DNA from: Semisulcospira habei
Lineage: Eukaryota; Mollusca; Gastropoda; Semisulcospiridae
Assembly: GCA_036245525.1 (NCBI GenBank)
Contig: BTPG01000002.1
Span: 126,630,362 to 126,694,361 of the forward strand
Length of the DNA: 64,000 nucleotides
Direction of reading: 5' to 3'
Notes under the pieces: model-generated
Database searches by the model: none
The model's input: only the letters and a program-made list of their open reading frames with translations
What the model was told of the DNA's origin: nothing
In this document: one piece after another, positions 34,363-47,029 of the stretch
Position numbering within the stretch: the first letter of the stretch is position 1
Layout: each line of letters begins with the position of its first letter
Position numbers and translations under genes: made by a program

Positions 34363-34482
34363 CAAGAAACACATATTTTCATGGGCTGTTGCGGGGGCTC
34401 ATGAGGACTTTTGCCTCTTGCAGCTGACTTGTGCTCAAGAGCCCTCGCACCTGCGGGGGCACAGGAGGATCTGTGTTTCTTG
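34363..34482. mobile_element. two broken family B hairpins
   Basis: 34363-34421 carries GGGGGCTCATGAGGA; 34435-34482 carries a second partial copy ending TTTCTTGC. Both lack good left arms. Confidence 0.5.
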
Positions 34483-34689
34483 CAAATAAAAGGCGTTAGC
34501 CATTGAGAGTCCTCTTCCGTCACTCGGCAAGTCCCGCCCCGCTCACCCCGCGCGGGATCAAGCACTGACTAGCTCGCGGATCACCATAAATCACAAAAAA
34601 GTTAATGAGCTATCCGGAGCGCGGTCACTCCTAAGTCTAAAAATCCTCCCTGATAAAAAGCAGGTACCCTTGCCACCCCCTCGGGAGAT

Positions 34690-36180
34690 CTACTGTCTCC
34701 GTTTCCTCAGCTCGTCAGTGCCAAAGATAACAGGATCAATGGCACAGTACATGCAGTCATACAATGTGATTGATTTACGAGGCGCACGTTAGATATAAAA
34801 TAAATTTGTGAGAGGCAGCTGGACCCGGGAGACTGGCGCACTAAATAGCTGCCCGTCATTTGAAGTAATTCATCGTGACCGATGATCCATTACTGGGGAT
34901 GTTCACATAAATCTCTCTTCTATTTTCCACATCCCCCTTTACCCAAGGGGGGTGTTGTCGGCTACGTTGGCCGGGGAGGAAAATTCATACTAGCATTGTT
35001 AAGAATCGGCACTGTAACTAGGCTAGGAAGGGAGAAAAAAAGTTGCCTGTCAGTGTCATTTGAATCCGGGAGATGCTTTGTCACATGTCAAAGACAAGTG
35101 GTATGGTTCTGACAGCTGTAAGACCCGGCCATGTCACATGCAAATCAAACGCTCCCCGCTGATAGATAAAACCACACCACTCACCTCTTCCCCCACCGCT
35201 AGTCCCACTCATACCACTTCCCCCCACCCCTTCACATTCTCCCGCCTGTCTGCCTGCCTCAGGGATCCTCCTTCAATAACTGTTATTTACGATGAAATGT
35301 CTGACAACTATGAAAAATAAATGACGTTATTTGTGCTCTGCAAGTTTTTTGGGTAGCTGATAACACAAGCCATCAATCATGAAGCAATTAGTATCTCTCA
35401 TTACCCAACCAGATGAATTCCATCCATTCTCCCTGCTCACCCCGGGAGATGACAACAACCATATCAGCAAAACGTCCTCGGGCCGGTACCGCCTTCCCCC
35501 CTCCCCCCCCCCCCCCCCCCCCTCCAATTGCGCCGTGAACAGCTTTACGCGGCAAACGTCGGCCCGTGAATTCAGTTTAACGTGGAAACCTTTCTCACGT
35601 AGCAAGCTCGTCAGATGGGGAATATACCCGCTCCCAGACGGCTGAAAATTATAAATGCGCCAGTTACCCGGCCCCCGGCTCTCCCCCCTAATGTCATCTT
35701 ATCATCCCATCTAATGCAAGAGTTAGCCAATATATCTTGCAAACTGTCAAACCCGAGCCAGGCCTCTTTGTTTGCTCTGCTGAGCAAATACATTTACAAT
35801 AAAAGCGGCCCATGACTGATAGCCACCCAGATTGATTGTAGAGGCGCCACAAAGGCGGCCTGACAGGTGATTGACAATTCGCAATGAAAGCTTTGATTGA
35901 TGCCTCTAGAACAAACAGCAGATGGTCGGGCTTCCGCTGCTTTCCTCTCCTCAGCGCTGCAGGCTGCCGACCTGCAACAACGCGCTCTGCTGTTAACCGG
36001 CTGCCAGTTCTTACCTCTTTCCATACCTCGAAACCTCAAAAACACACTTGCTTCTATGTGCGTGTATGGTCGTTGTGCATTCTCCACACACGCCTGCGAC
36101 AGCGGTGTTGACAAACAAGCGTGCCGACTGACGCCTGTGATGATCGGCTGTCAGGCGCAGACGACACTCTAGCATACACA
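34690..36180. promoter_or_regulatory. repeat-poor block, enhancer-like
   Basis: For about 1.5 kb there are none of the hairpin MITEs that litter the rest of the window, only one C-run near 35508. The stretch 35700-35960 is dense in transcription-factor-like words: TGTTTGC (35769-35775), the MAF-like TGCTGAGCA (35778-35786), TGACAGGTGATTGACA (35861-35876, MEIS- and PBX-like) and CTTTGATTGATG (35891-35902, TCF/LEF-like). No convincing reading frame is present. I infer a conserved regulatory element just upstream of the candidate promoter; conservation is untested. Confidence 0.35.
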
Positions 36181-36299
36181 ACAAGCCTAGTAATGCCCGC
36201 TCGACGCTCGCACCAAATCGACTCTCACACTCACAAAAAAGCCTGACAGGACTTACATTTCAGTCGCTTTGGGTAGTTCTGCTTCCTCCTCGTCATTGC

Positions 36300-36521
36300 T
36301 GTTCCTGTGAGGATCGAATCAGTTCCTGACGTCACTCAAAAACAAAGTTTGAAAGGAACACACGAGGAGCACGCTGGCAGACGCTCCATCCAAACCAACC
36401 TCCAAAAATAACCCGGAAGGGAATGGCCGTCTAGGTCAGCCGAGGACACACCGCGGCGCGCATGCGCAAACACAAGGCACCTGTTTCCGGGCGAGGCGAC
36501 TGCATTTGTTTAGCGCTGGCA
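36300..36521 (+). promoter_or_regulatory. candidate core promoter and non-coding first exon
   Basis: This repeat-free block contains a full CRE palindrome TGACGTCA (36327-36334), an ETS-type CCGGAAG (36413-36419), a perfect NRF1 palindrome CGCGCATGCGCA (36457-36468), an inverted ETS-type TTTCCGG (36484-36490) and a consensus donor CA/GTAAGT at 36521/36522. This set is typical of a housekeeping promoter followed by a short first exon. No TATA box is seen. It is the only such cluster I noticed upstream of the zinc-finger exon, so I infer that it drives that gene through an 11.3 kb intron (36522-47850). An ATG at 36462 would not be in frame with the zinc-finger protein. Confidence 0.5.
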
Positions 36522-39500
36522 GTAAGTTTACCATTTTGTGTTTCTTTCGCCTTTGTATCGCAGTGTATGAGAAATTCGTGGTTGCTCTACTGTCGTTTGA
36601 TTCATAAGGAGTTTGTAATAGGACCTCACATGCCTTTTTTAGATTCATGCTTGATAGATTTTGTTTCGGAATGTAGTTGTGTGAACGTTTTTGTCAGCTA
36701 CACCGAACATGAATCCCTAACTTTTCTGGCATTTACACGCATGAAATAACAAAAGTGTCGAAAATGCATACTAAGTTTGTTGATGATGAGATCAACAAAG
36801 AAACATCGGAGTGTGAAATTAACTTTTTGTACGCGTTATTCTTGCTTGTTGTCACTTGCTCAAGTTGCTGTAAACACAACACCAGTCAACTAGGAAGTTG
36901 TTGTTCTAGCACGGTTAGCATAGTAAAAGCCCTCCCACAAGCATTAAGGTCTGTCATCATTTACAGAGTGGCACCGATGTGAATACTATTCTGTTTGATC
37001 TAACCTACAATGATCCAAGTTGTTTCCTAACCATTTCAGCAATATCAAATGTAGCACAAGCCAAGCAACAAACCACACACACAAGACACATTGTATGTAA
37101 AGCATCACATAGAAAAAAATTTACCCTCAGGTAATTTTCTACTAAGTTGAGACCCAACCCTTGCACAGACTCTCTAACCCCCCCCCCCCCCACCCCCACC
37201 CCCAACCCCTCCACCATTGTTTTAGCTGTCGTCTGAGCAATTTTGAAAATAGGAAATGAAGCAAACCCAGGTACAGTTCATCGTTTGTTATTTTCATACA
37301 TAGAACTGCACCTAATGTTTTCGGGGCACCCGTTTTCACAGCAACTGAAATGGTTTGTATACCACCAGGTGCAGATTATAGAGGGTATACAGGTTGGGCC
37401 AAATCCACTCACCCGTCACCAAATGCAAGTACATCACTTGTTGAGTAAGGCAAGGTCATGTTTCTGGGATCCCAAATGGCAAATACAAATATTGCACTAC
37501 ATGCACAGACAAAATTGTTCAGTCTACTAGAAAAATGTGAGCTCCCAGACATAACATTGATGATAGTCCAAATGGCTACTGGGGTCCTTGAACATTTGGC
37601 CTTCCCTGGAATACGGACCCCATCGCGTTCAGAAGATTGGATCAGTTTATACTGAATCATTTGCATATTTAAAAATTGTAAGTCTCGGACACAGATACAC
37701 TTGTAACCGGGTAGACGTTAAGCAGGCAAGAAATGAGGCAACCAAACGTCAAAGACAGGGGTCGCAGTGACATGTCTTTATTAAAGGTGAAGTAACAAAA
37801 AAAAACAGCGCAGAGCTAAAAGGGAGTCAACTTTGTAGCTACTTCTTAGTTATAGCGGTGCAGAGCTAAAAGAGAGTCGACATTGTAGCTACTTCATAGT
37901 TGTGTCGTCGTAGCGGCGCAAGGGAAACCCAGTGTAGATAACAATGATGCAGTCTGGCACAAAGAAAAGGTTGAGTGATTCTGACAAGCGTGCGCACCAC
38001 GGGAGAGGGCTTTATATACGGCACGCATGGGCCGCAAGGAAACTCCCACTTGTCCATTTCCAAAATAGGCGCTTTTGGAGCGGAAAAGCTGAAATCTGTG
38101 TTTACACTTGGTTGTCTGACTATAGCTCCGGTTCTACAGGACCTAGAAACTTGCGGTTTGCTACTAATGAAGGAGCCGCAAATGTAGTTTTACTAGTGCC
38201 AAACATTGACTTCATTAATTAAGGCTAGAATTAATTATGAATTTTTAAAGGACTTTTTTCCATGGACGAAGCAAAAGGTGCAAAAACCCAAAATAGTGCT
38301 TACACCAAAATCGATCGGACTAGAAGTAAGTTAGTTTTTTAGTAAGTTACAAAATGAAAGTGTCTATTATGCTAAATCTTATGGATATTGGTTTGATATT
38401 GGACATTGAAGAGATATCTGACTTAGAATGCCAAGCCAAAAACACAAGCTAAACGCCACCGTAAAACCCACACTGAAAACCTAGCCTAGAAGTAAGCCGG
38501 AGGGGTCGGACCAACGCAGGCATCACTGAAAGCAATACCTTGCGCAACCTTACATCGAAGGAAAACCACTGAATAAAAACAATACAAAACATATTTTGCA
38601 AACAAGTAAAATAAAGTTGTTAAAGTTTTGCTGCAAAAAAAAAAAGTTACATAAGGTGGGTTATGACTATGAGAGCTGGGTTGTCCCGGTCACACACTGA
38701 ATGTATGTGCTTCTCTCCCCCTTTGTCACATATGAATTTTGTTGTGTCATAGACATCAGAAACGGGAACTCTGTTTTACATCCAGAATCCAAACTGCCAC
38801 ACATCAGTCTTGACAGTCAGTCAGGACAAGAGTGAAGTTAAACTTTATCATCAAAATGAAGAGGATCTTTTCAAGACCATTTTGTTAAACTGTACTGCTG
38901 ATTTCTACTCAAAACATTGAGCACACATGTGTCTGGCAATCCAATGACATCTTTTTGATAATGTACATTTATGTCCATTAAGGTCAAAATGAAAATTCAT
39001 GGGGTGCAGAAATGTACATGTATGTTTGTGGCAAGATTGGGATGCATAAACACTGGGTGCAAATATACACTAAAGGACAAACAAATATTGGATATTTTAT
39101 GATGGCTGATATTTTGCAGATCTCATATTACACTGTCTTAAACCATTTACAATTCTTTTTCCAGCCCTGCAAACCTTGTTATATTCTGTTGTTCACTTCT
39201 TGTTAAACAGCTACTTACATCAATACTGTAGATCTCACAGAGATTGCTGAGATTTGCGTAGATATCAGGTATATATATATCTAGATTTTCATGACCCCAC
39301 ACAGCCAGCATGGATTATAGTGTATGTAATTGTAATACCTTCTGCTAGCAGTCTGTGCCTGTTTCATCTATTTACTCAGATGGAGTATACACATCTCTAT
39401 GACTGTGCCTGTCGTTTCAGTTCATGCCCATCAGCACTCAGGGCCTGAAAAAAATCTCTACAGATGTAACGCAAAACATTAAATTAAAAGTGTAATGTTG

Positions 39501-41643
39501 TCTTCCAGTACTGTGATATACTGATGCTGACCTGTATTACACACTTTTGTATGAGAGTTCTTCAAACAATAACACCACTTTCAGCGTTTTGGCCCAAAGA
39601 AATTTTGTTACATAAATATACCGGTACAGCGGTCAAAATTAATTATAGATCTACATAACTCAACTGTTTGTAATTACAAGTAAATTGCAATGCTGTCTGA
39701 AACATGTTGGTGTTGGGACAGAAGACACGAAACATGTTGGTGTTGGGACAGAAGACGTGAGAACTAGAAGTTTGTGAAGGGTAAACTGTAGAGTGACAGA
39801 AGACAATAAAATTCTGCCTGAAATTTGAAACCATTGTTTACGCCTTGATGACTATTTGTACCCATTGTAACTTTGGACCTTTTCCCGTGTGACCTGCGAC
39901 CAGGAGCCATCTATTATTCTTGTGGCAGAGACATAAACACAGTTTACAACAGTAGAGAATCCTGAAGGCTTTATGTTTACTTCTGTACGTTCCTACAAAT
40001 TACTGACAGTGACACTGATACCTTTTAATAATGTTTCATCTGAAGGTGACTTATACAGAAGAAAGCATGTTGTGGTTAGTACTTATGTTCATTGTGTGCA
40101 TGTCAATAAACTTTGAATCCAATGAAGCCATTTTGCTTAGTGATACGAACACTTAACTGATAAAGTTCTCAGTCAGACATACCACATATTATCTGACTGT
40201 GCCACATCTCAAGCTTTTTTAGCTTTAATTTGAGGCAAATAAGGTTAGTTTTCAAGACATCTCATCCCATATGCAAAAATTTATTTTCATTATTTATTTA
40301 ATTTTTATATTATTATTTTTATTTTATTTATTTTTTTTTTTGGTGGGGATGGGGGGGGGCGGGGGGAGCACTTGTGATGCACACATCCACTAATTTCCTA
40401 ACCGCCAAGCTCAGCTCATGCAACCAGAGCCCATTAGCACTTTGACTGCTGCTGAAGTTGCTGTTCTGCAGAAAAGAACATCTTTTCCACTGTCGTAAGT
40501 AGAATCCAAAGAATTCACACACACAGACGCACATACACATTTGCATAATGTACATAATTAAACTATGTATGTTAACAGTATGTTACACTTTACGGGTAAA
40601 TAAACTGAGCAGATTGGTAAAAAATCAGCCTTGGTTTTGCGCCCCCCAAAATTGTTATTTATGCTGTGATAGATAGCACACAATTTGATGCCACCCAGTT
40701 TTGCTTTTCTCATTTCTGTGACTGACCAGGTGGGTTAAATACAACATTGCATTGGAAAATAAAGCATAGGTTTTGATATCACCAAGTTCAGAGTGAGGAA
40801 CTTGCATCATGTTTGAAATGAAAAAAAGTGCAGTGCATCAGTGCATTGTTTGATTTGTGGAATATATCCAAACAAAATTGTGACTTATATATATATGTGT
40901 GTGTGTGTGATTTGGCACACCTCTGTCGTGACAATGAACAGTTCTTGGTGTTCAAAATATTCAGTAACCAGAGACAGTGATGTACTGCATGTAGGGAGCT
41001 GGGGTCAAACTTGAAAACACTTTTGTCTTGGTAAAAAGACATTAGACACGAAACATTTAATGTTTTTAATACTGCATGTAGTATCCATGTATCAAAACAA
41101 ATGTTGATGCACGGTAGCCATGTGTTATGTGACAGCCTGTGGACTTTTCCTCTATCATTCAGTCATAACCGTACTGCAAGAGGCATACACCCTCATGGGG
41201 TTTGGGGGCTTATGGGAATCTATCTGTCTTTCTTTCTGCATTAACCCTTACGAGATGAACTTATGTGGATGTTCACTTTAGCAATCTGTCCATGGATATA
41301 ACCATAGTAAAACAGATAAGGGGAGGAGAATATGACACTTGCAGCGTGTGACAGATTGTACAGGGGATGTTCAGAGATAATGTATTGGACATTTTGTGTG
41401 GGGGCTGTCACACAAGACACACAGTTGAATAATGAGTTTTCTTTGCTGACTAGTATTGAATCTAACAAAATTATGTGGGGAGGGGGTGGGGTTTGCAATG
41501 GAGGTTATGTCTCTCTTGAACTCTCAGAGTTAAATGGTGTAAATGTTAGGATGATCATTTATTGAAGTAAATATGACACACATACTGCAGGGGGATGAAG
41601 GTAACCACAACTCCCCCCTCCCCCGCCCCCCCCCCCCCCCCCC

Positions 41644-41674
<31 letters not shown>

Positions 41675-41837
41675 GGAGAAAAGGAAAATGCACAAAAGTT
41701 TTCAGTCACGGGTTTATTCCTCTTCTGCAGGTAGAACTGTAACTAGTAACTGTAAAGTTACTTAAACTAAGTTTATGAAGTTGTATAACTGATCACTGTT
41801 CACTTGTATTGACTGCAATTATGTACACAAATGTTTG
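36522..41837 (+). other. candidate intron, first part; mostly unique sequence
   Basis: No coding region is recognised. Visible items are a C-run at about 37181-37200; two imperfect copies of an about 57 bp unit (around 37805-37912, GCAGAGCTAAAAG words); an AATAAA (38610-38615) 19 bp before an A-run (38634-38645), resembling a retroposed transcript end; AATAAA at about 40107; a degenerate family B hairpin at 41174-41233; and a C-run followed by an A-run at about 41618-41670. Short reading frames here are AT-rich and unrecognised. Confidence 0.5.
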
Positions 41838-41914
41838 TTAACCCTCTACATGTTGGTAGCAGTTTTAGTCGCAATCATCTTGAGTAAAACCACTACCGAC
41901 ACGCAAAGAGTTAA
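41838..41914. mobile_element. family C MITE (77 bp)
   Basis: TTAACCCTCTACATGTTGG to CAAAGAGTTAA. Palindrome with GGTAGCAGTTTTAGTCGC-like left arm, partly worn centre. Confidence 0.75.
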
Positions 41915-41989
41915 ACTGCTTGACTGCTATTGACGATACCGTTCGACAGAAAAGACATAAAATATGCCATTTCTTTCGCACCGGGTTAA
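41911..41989. mobile_element. short TTAA element (79 bp)
   Basis: Begins TTAAACTGCTTGACTGC, ends CACCGGGTTAA; similar to 9122-9207. It shares TTAA with the elements on both sides. Confidence 0.6.
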
Positions 41990-42199
41990 CCCTTTCAAAG
42001 CCAAGACCCTACAGCAGGAGATTGGTTGACCATGATAATTCAAGGGTAGTGCCAGATTAGCTTGGCACCTGAAGGCGCCAAGCTAATCTGGCACTACCCT
42101 TGAATTATCATGGTCAGTCCACCTCCTGCAAGTGGTACATAGTCATTAAGTAACACTTCCAAAATTTGGGAAATGCACCCATGGCGCTGAAAGGGTTAA
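41986..42199. mobile_element. family A MITE, full length (214 bp)
   Basis: TTAACCCTTTCAAAGCC to GGCGCTGAAAGGGTTAA. Hairpin CAGATTAGC type with one centre mismatch (GGCACC). Confidence 0.88.
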
Positions 42200-42481
42200 C
42201 AGTTCTTTTGTAAACGTTCACTGTAGTAATTAGTATCTTATGCGTGTAGTGGTTTCCAATTTTTGACATAATAAATCTATTTTTAACATAATAAATGTAC
42301 TTAAAATCTTAATGCATCTTAAAATAAAAATAAAATCTTAAATACTCAATGCATTCAGTAATGTGCTCATCCCCATTTTACATTTTTGTTAGTGGCTTTT
42401 TAAAAGTCATGTTTTTAAATTGTATTTACACAATAATACTGACATCCATAATAAAATAAATAGAAGTACCATTAGTAAGGT

Positions 42482-42534
<53 letters not shown>

Positions 42535-42535
42535 G
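42482..42535. repeat. T-run then G-run
   Basis: About 32 T followed by about 22 G. No coding region is seen between 42200 and 43007 apart from chance frames. Confidence 0.9.
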
Positions 42536-43021
42536 TAAAGCTTTAGCAAGGATTTGAGTTGGGGAGGGGAGGTTACCCTGGTAGGTAGGGGGTTGGGGGT
42601 AAAAAGGCAGAGAGTTGTTGGATGATCGGAATGTGGCATTTGCAGTGACACATGTGCGTGATGTACGAGACAGGACAGTTATTGCAATGCACCATGCAGC
42701 CAGATGGGGCTGCCATACAGCACTGCCGCTAATCGCCCGCCATTTGCCAACCTGACATGACTGACACACACAATTTTTCACTTTCACTGCTTCACTTTCT
42801 CGCGGGCCACATAGATCTTGACATCAGACTTTTTTTTTTATTTTTGTTGGTTTTTTTACGTCTGTAGATCCATTTGCTCCTGAAAACAGACCTCGGCAGC
42901 TGCATGCACAAAGAGATTAACGCATTCAACTTTGACGTACCACAAAAGGTTCCAAGTTGTTCTGGCACGACCCATGAGCAGTTATGGTCGATCATACTCA
43001 TAGATGCCACTCAATTTTGGT

Positions 43022-43411
43022 CCCCCACCCGGGTCTGCCCTGGGGGACTTGGGTGGGGTTAGGTACTTTTTAGTTCCCAGGGTCACCCTGGTCAGCCCCA
43101 CAGGGTGGGTTTCCTTTCTATTCTGGGGCATGTGTTTCTGTCTGCCCTTTGTCCATTCACCTGTATTTGCCTTTTTAAAACTCTCCCTACTGTCTGCACT
43201 GCCTGTAGCTCTTGATATTGGATGTGTGTTGCTAAATGGTCTTAGCTTTATTTAGGCCCCATGTTGTAGGTTTATTTAACGTATTTGACCGGCTGGCGAC
43301 ATACATTCAATTTTCTGTTTAGTTTTTTTTTTTTTTTCCACAAGCAGTGCAGGCACGTCCTGAGAAAGCCTTGTTGCTGTCGGGACGTTAAGCAATGTAC
43401 AATCAATCAAT
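43022..43411 (+). mobile_element. 388 bp SINE-like element, copy 2
   Basis: 390 bp, flanked by the 14 bp duplication CACTCAATTTTGGT at 43008-43021 and 43412-43425. Same start and tail as the copy at 60685. It lies in the candidate intron. Confidence 0.88.
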
Positions 43412-43576
43412 CACTCAATTTTGGTACAATTTTCACGGGAAACGGCTGCCAGTTTTACGAATTTGGCACTTTTGGGCTCAATTTTTTTAAGGTGCTACAA
43501 AAAACCGGCTGGGCTCCAACATTACTAACTACCAGTGTAGGTCATCCGCACTGTAAGCAGTTTGCTAAAACCTATT

Positions 43577-43818
43577 TAGCCCCGAGTTTTTACAGCAGGA
43601 GATTGATTGGCCATGATAATTTAAGGGTAGTGCCAGATTAGCTTGGCGCTTTCAGGTGCCAAGCAAATCTGGCACTACCCTTGAATTATCATGGCCAATC
43701 CACCTCCTGCAACTGGTACATAGCTGCATAGCTGTTCAGAAACACTTCCAAAATTTGGGCTGAGGCGGGGCGGGGTGGGTGGGTGGGGGGGGGGGGGGGG
43801 GGGGTAGCTGCGAGGGTT
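43577..43818. mobile_element. family A MITE, worn ends
   Basis: Hairpin 43595-43710 with GCAGGAGATTGATTGGCC arms. The left end TATTTAGCCCCGAG lacks TTAA; the right end has a G-run (43788-43804) before GAGGGTTAA. Confidence 0.7.
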
Positions 43819-44098
43819 AAAGGTGTGTTTCCATATAACGATGCAACAAAGGTGGCAATAGGGACGAAAATCAAGATTCCCTACTGCTTCCATGTACACA
43901 ACAGCAGCGCAGAAGTGGAGCAACAAACTTTTATCTCCTCTTGGGGCAATAAAATGGTGATTCTGGAGTGAAGAGAACATGGCTCATTTTGTGAATTTTG
44001 CAACAATTTTAAACAACTGAAATGGAGATGAGATGCTGCCTGTCATACATTATATGAAAACACAGAAATTGTTTTTTCTCCTGCTGCTCACCTAGGTT

Positions 44099-44780
44099 TT
44101 GGCTCACGTGCGAAGCAAAAGTGAGTATGTTCTGGGCCAAGGGTCGTCTGTCTGTCATCCAATGTCCGTGGTAAACTTTAACGTTGGCATTTTCTCAGAG
44201 ACTAATAAAGACACAGACTTCGTACTTGGCCCAAGGATACATTGTGACAAGACCTCTGTAACATGCCAATGTTAGTGACCTCTCTCAAACGTCAAGGTCA
44301 CAGGGGGTCCAGAAATAGGTTTTTAAAAAAGCCGTATTTTGACAAAAACTGTTTTTTTCTGAAATACTATTTACAGCTTCAAAACCAACCATGGTACAGA
44401 GACACCTGATGGTAAGACATGCTTACTAATTTGGATGACCCCTTGGATAGGTGAAAACTGCCAATAGAATAGAATTAGATAGAATTGTAGTTTTTAAATT
44501 CGACACAAAGATAGTTGTGACAAGACCTTTCTAGTTCTAAGCACCTATGCACACTAATTTAGTGAACCCATCACAAAGGTTAAAATTCACGGTGGGTTGA
44601 CAGATTTGTGAGAAATGCATAAATTTTCAGAAAACATGGATTTCGCAGGTACAGAAGCTTTTTTTTCTTTGACACTTGAAACCTTTGCTCATTTCTGTGA
44701 CATGTCAGAAAGTCAAGGTCACAGAGGTTACACGTTGATTGGTTAAACATGTGAGCCATAAGGGCTTGCGCTTTGCCTCT
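44099..44780 (+). repeat. dispersed repeat with CAAGGTCACAGG words
   Basis: Runs from about GCTCACGTGCGAAGCAAAAG to a mirrored TGTGAGCCATAAGGGC. Internal AAGGTCACAG words recur. Part of it appears inverted at 11604-11822. It resembles a dispersed repeat class I know from mollusc genomes; boundaries are approximate. Confidence 0.55.
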
Positions 44781-45060
44781 CTTATTTGTCATGTCACCTA
44801 CAGCACCGCCATTGTGTCGCTAAAGGAGTCAGCTTCATTTAAAAAAAATTTTTTGCATACATGTTCCTATGCATGATTTCTGCCATTTTTCAGTCTATCC
44901 AGTCTACCCACCATGAATGGGCACAGCTTAGTTTCATGCTGTCAGAATCCTAATTATTGTGTGAATTTTTATTTAAACAAAGAACAATTTCTTATTGATA
45001 GTGACACCCTGATCACTTTGATGGTGTAATGAATATTGCCATTAAAGTCCATAAGAATTT

Positions 45061-45187
45061 GAATTGAGGATGCAGGGGGAAACAAGTAGCATAAATCTGC
45101 ACTTGGTGGGTCTGGACTGAGCAGATTCACACCCATTTGGTTAACTGCATGGTTTTGTGCTAAAGTATAGGAAATTTGACCACCTTA
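45061..45187 (+). repeat. 127 bp repeat, copy 1
   Basis: GAATTGAGGATGCAGGGGG ... TTGACCACCTTA. Copy 2 (45828-45941) lacks about 20 bp; an inverted copy forms the right arm of the foldback at 45994. Confidence 0.85.
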
Positions 45188-45788
45188 GCCTCATTGTTTT
45201 GTACGTGAGCTTGCCTGACTCGCACAGATAATGTTCAAGACGCACCCACTATTAATTTAATTTCACATCACAAGTGCTAACGTCTGTAGTCACATGTAAA
45301 TAATAGTAATTATAATAATACTGCCATTATGTAGGCGCTTTACCTAATTCTGTATGTGCACAATAATACTGACATCCATAATGAAATAAATAATAGTAGT
45401 AGATTTTGTGAATCGGCTCAGGCACACCCGCATGAAACGGAACCTTACAGACACACACGCATGAAATGGTACACATTCACTCAGAAGACAAACACAGGGC
45501 ATTAGTATGGTGCTAAGGGTCAGCTCAGCTACTGAGGTTTCCAACATTGTAGTCGCTTGTATTTCTAAATGCATATAGTTGCCTGAAACTGGTACCAACG
45601 TGGAGGGGGAGGAAGAGCTGTAGTACCGGGAGAAAGAACCCCTGATGGTCCACCCAAATGAATGGTGAGACTTACTTAAGGAGAAAAGTCTGATGCTGGA
45701 AAGGGGTATTGAACCTCACACCTTTAGCATTGCTGACTGATGTTATACAATCCAGACCAAAAAGGTGACTGCCAAGCGTGTAATATGC

Positions 45789-46416
45789 AATTTTTGTCAA
45801 AATAGACAAACAAAAAAATTACATATTGAATTGAGGATGCAGGGGGAAACAAGTAGCATAAATCTGCACTTGGTGGGTCTGGACTGAGCAGATTCTATAC
45901 ACATGGTTTTGTGCTAAAGTATAGGAAATTTGACCACCTTATGTTATACAATCCAGACCAAAAAGGTGACTGTAAAAAAAGGATTGTATAATATAAGGTG
46001 GTCAAATTTCCTATACTTTAGCACAAAACCATGCAGTTAACCAAATGGGTGTGAATCTGCTCAGTCCAGACCCACCAAGTGCAGATTTATGCTACTTGTT
46101 TCCCCCTGCATTTGTCCATTCACCTGTATTTGCCTTTTTAAAACTCTCCCTACTGTCTGCACTGCCTGTAGCTCTTGATATTGGATGTGTGTTGCTAAAT
46201 GGTCTTAGCTTTATTTATGCCCCATGTTGTAGGTTTATTTCATGTATTTGACCGGCTGGCGACATACATTCAATTTTCTGTTTAGTTTTTTTTTCACAAG
46301 CAGTGCAGTCACGTCCTGAGAAAGCCTTGTTGCTGTCGGGACGTTAAGCACTGTACAATCAATCAATCAATCCTCAATTCAATATGTAATTTTTTTGTTT
46401 GTCTATTTTGACAAAG
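45789..46416. repeat. large foldback interrupted by a SINE-like element
   Basis: Left arm 45789-45941 pairs with 45994-46110 plus 46371-46416; the 260 bp in between is the truncated SINE-like element. The 52 bp loop contains TGTTATACAATCCAGACC, which also occurs directly repeated at 45741. Confidence 0.85.
46111..46370 (+). mobile_element. 388 bp SINE-like element, copy 4, 5'-truncated
   Basis: About 260 bp, beginning at TTTGTCCATTCACCTG, so roughly the first 110-130 bp are missing. It ends in (AATC)n and sits inside the right arm of the 45.8-46.4 kb foldback. No clear target-site duplication is visible. Confidence 0.8.
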
Positions 46417-47029
46417 GGTATTTACCCGAAATATTAATAAATTGTGTTGTACCCGTCTTTTCTAAGCGTGTTTCTTTCTCCGTTGGGTACTTCTTTGATG
46501 TTATACAGCTGCGCCACGGACCACCCCGCACTTGTGTTCATGTATGGCACATCTTAAATAATCTAAAACATGAAAACACATGTTTCAACATATGTTGTGG
46601 GCAATCTATTTCATATTTACATTCTGATGCATAACAGTTAGCACTTTTTGTCTCAGAATAATGTATTGTTTCATACCTGAGAGATGTACCCATTCATGTT
46701 CAGATCATTATCTTTTAGTTGTGCAATATTTTCAACTTCAGGAAATAAAGTAAACAGCAGTGCTAAAATAAACTTTGCCACTACATTTAACTAACCCCAG
46801 ACCCTACCCCAGTCCCCACCCCCTCCCCCCACCCCCAAACACACATGCACACACTGACTTTGCATCCAACACAAGAATGGAATCAATTGGTCAGTGGATC
46901 CCACAAGTGACTACACTGAGCACTCCTGTTTATGAGGGTTTTTGTTTTCAGTGGGTTCTTGCTGGCTTTTTTAAAAAAATAAATTTTACACAGAAGTGTG
47001 TCTTGAATCCATGGCCTCGGACTGCATTG

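Noticed and set aside
36462..36749. 95-codon plus-strand ORF starting at the candidate first exon
   Set aside because: It runs through a consensus GTAAGT donor into sequence without coding character, and would not be in frame with the next exon.
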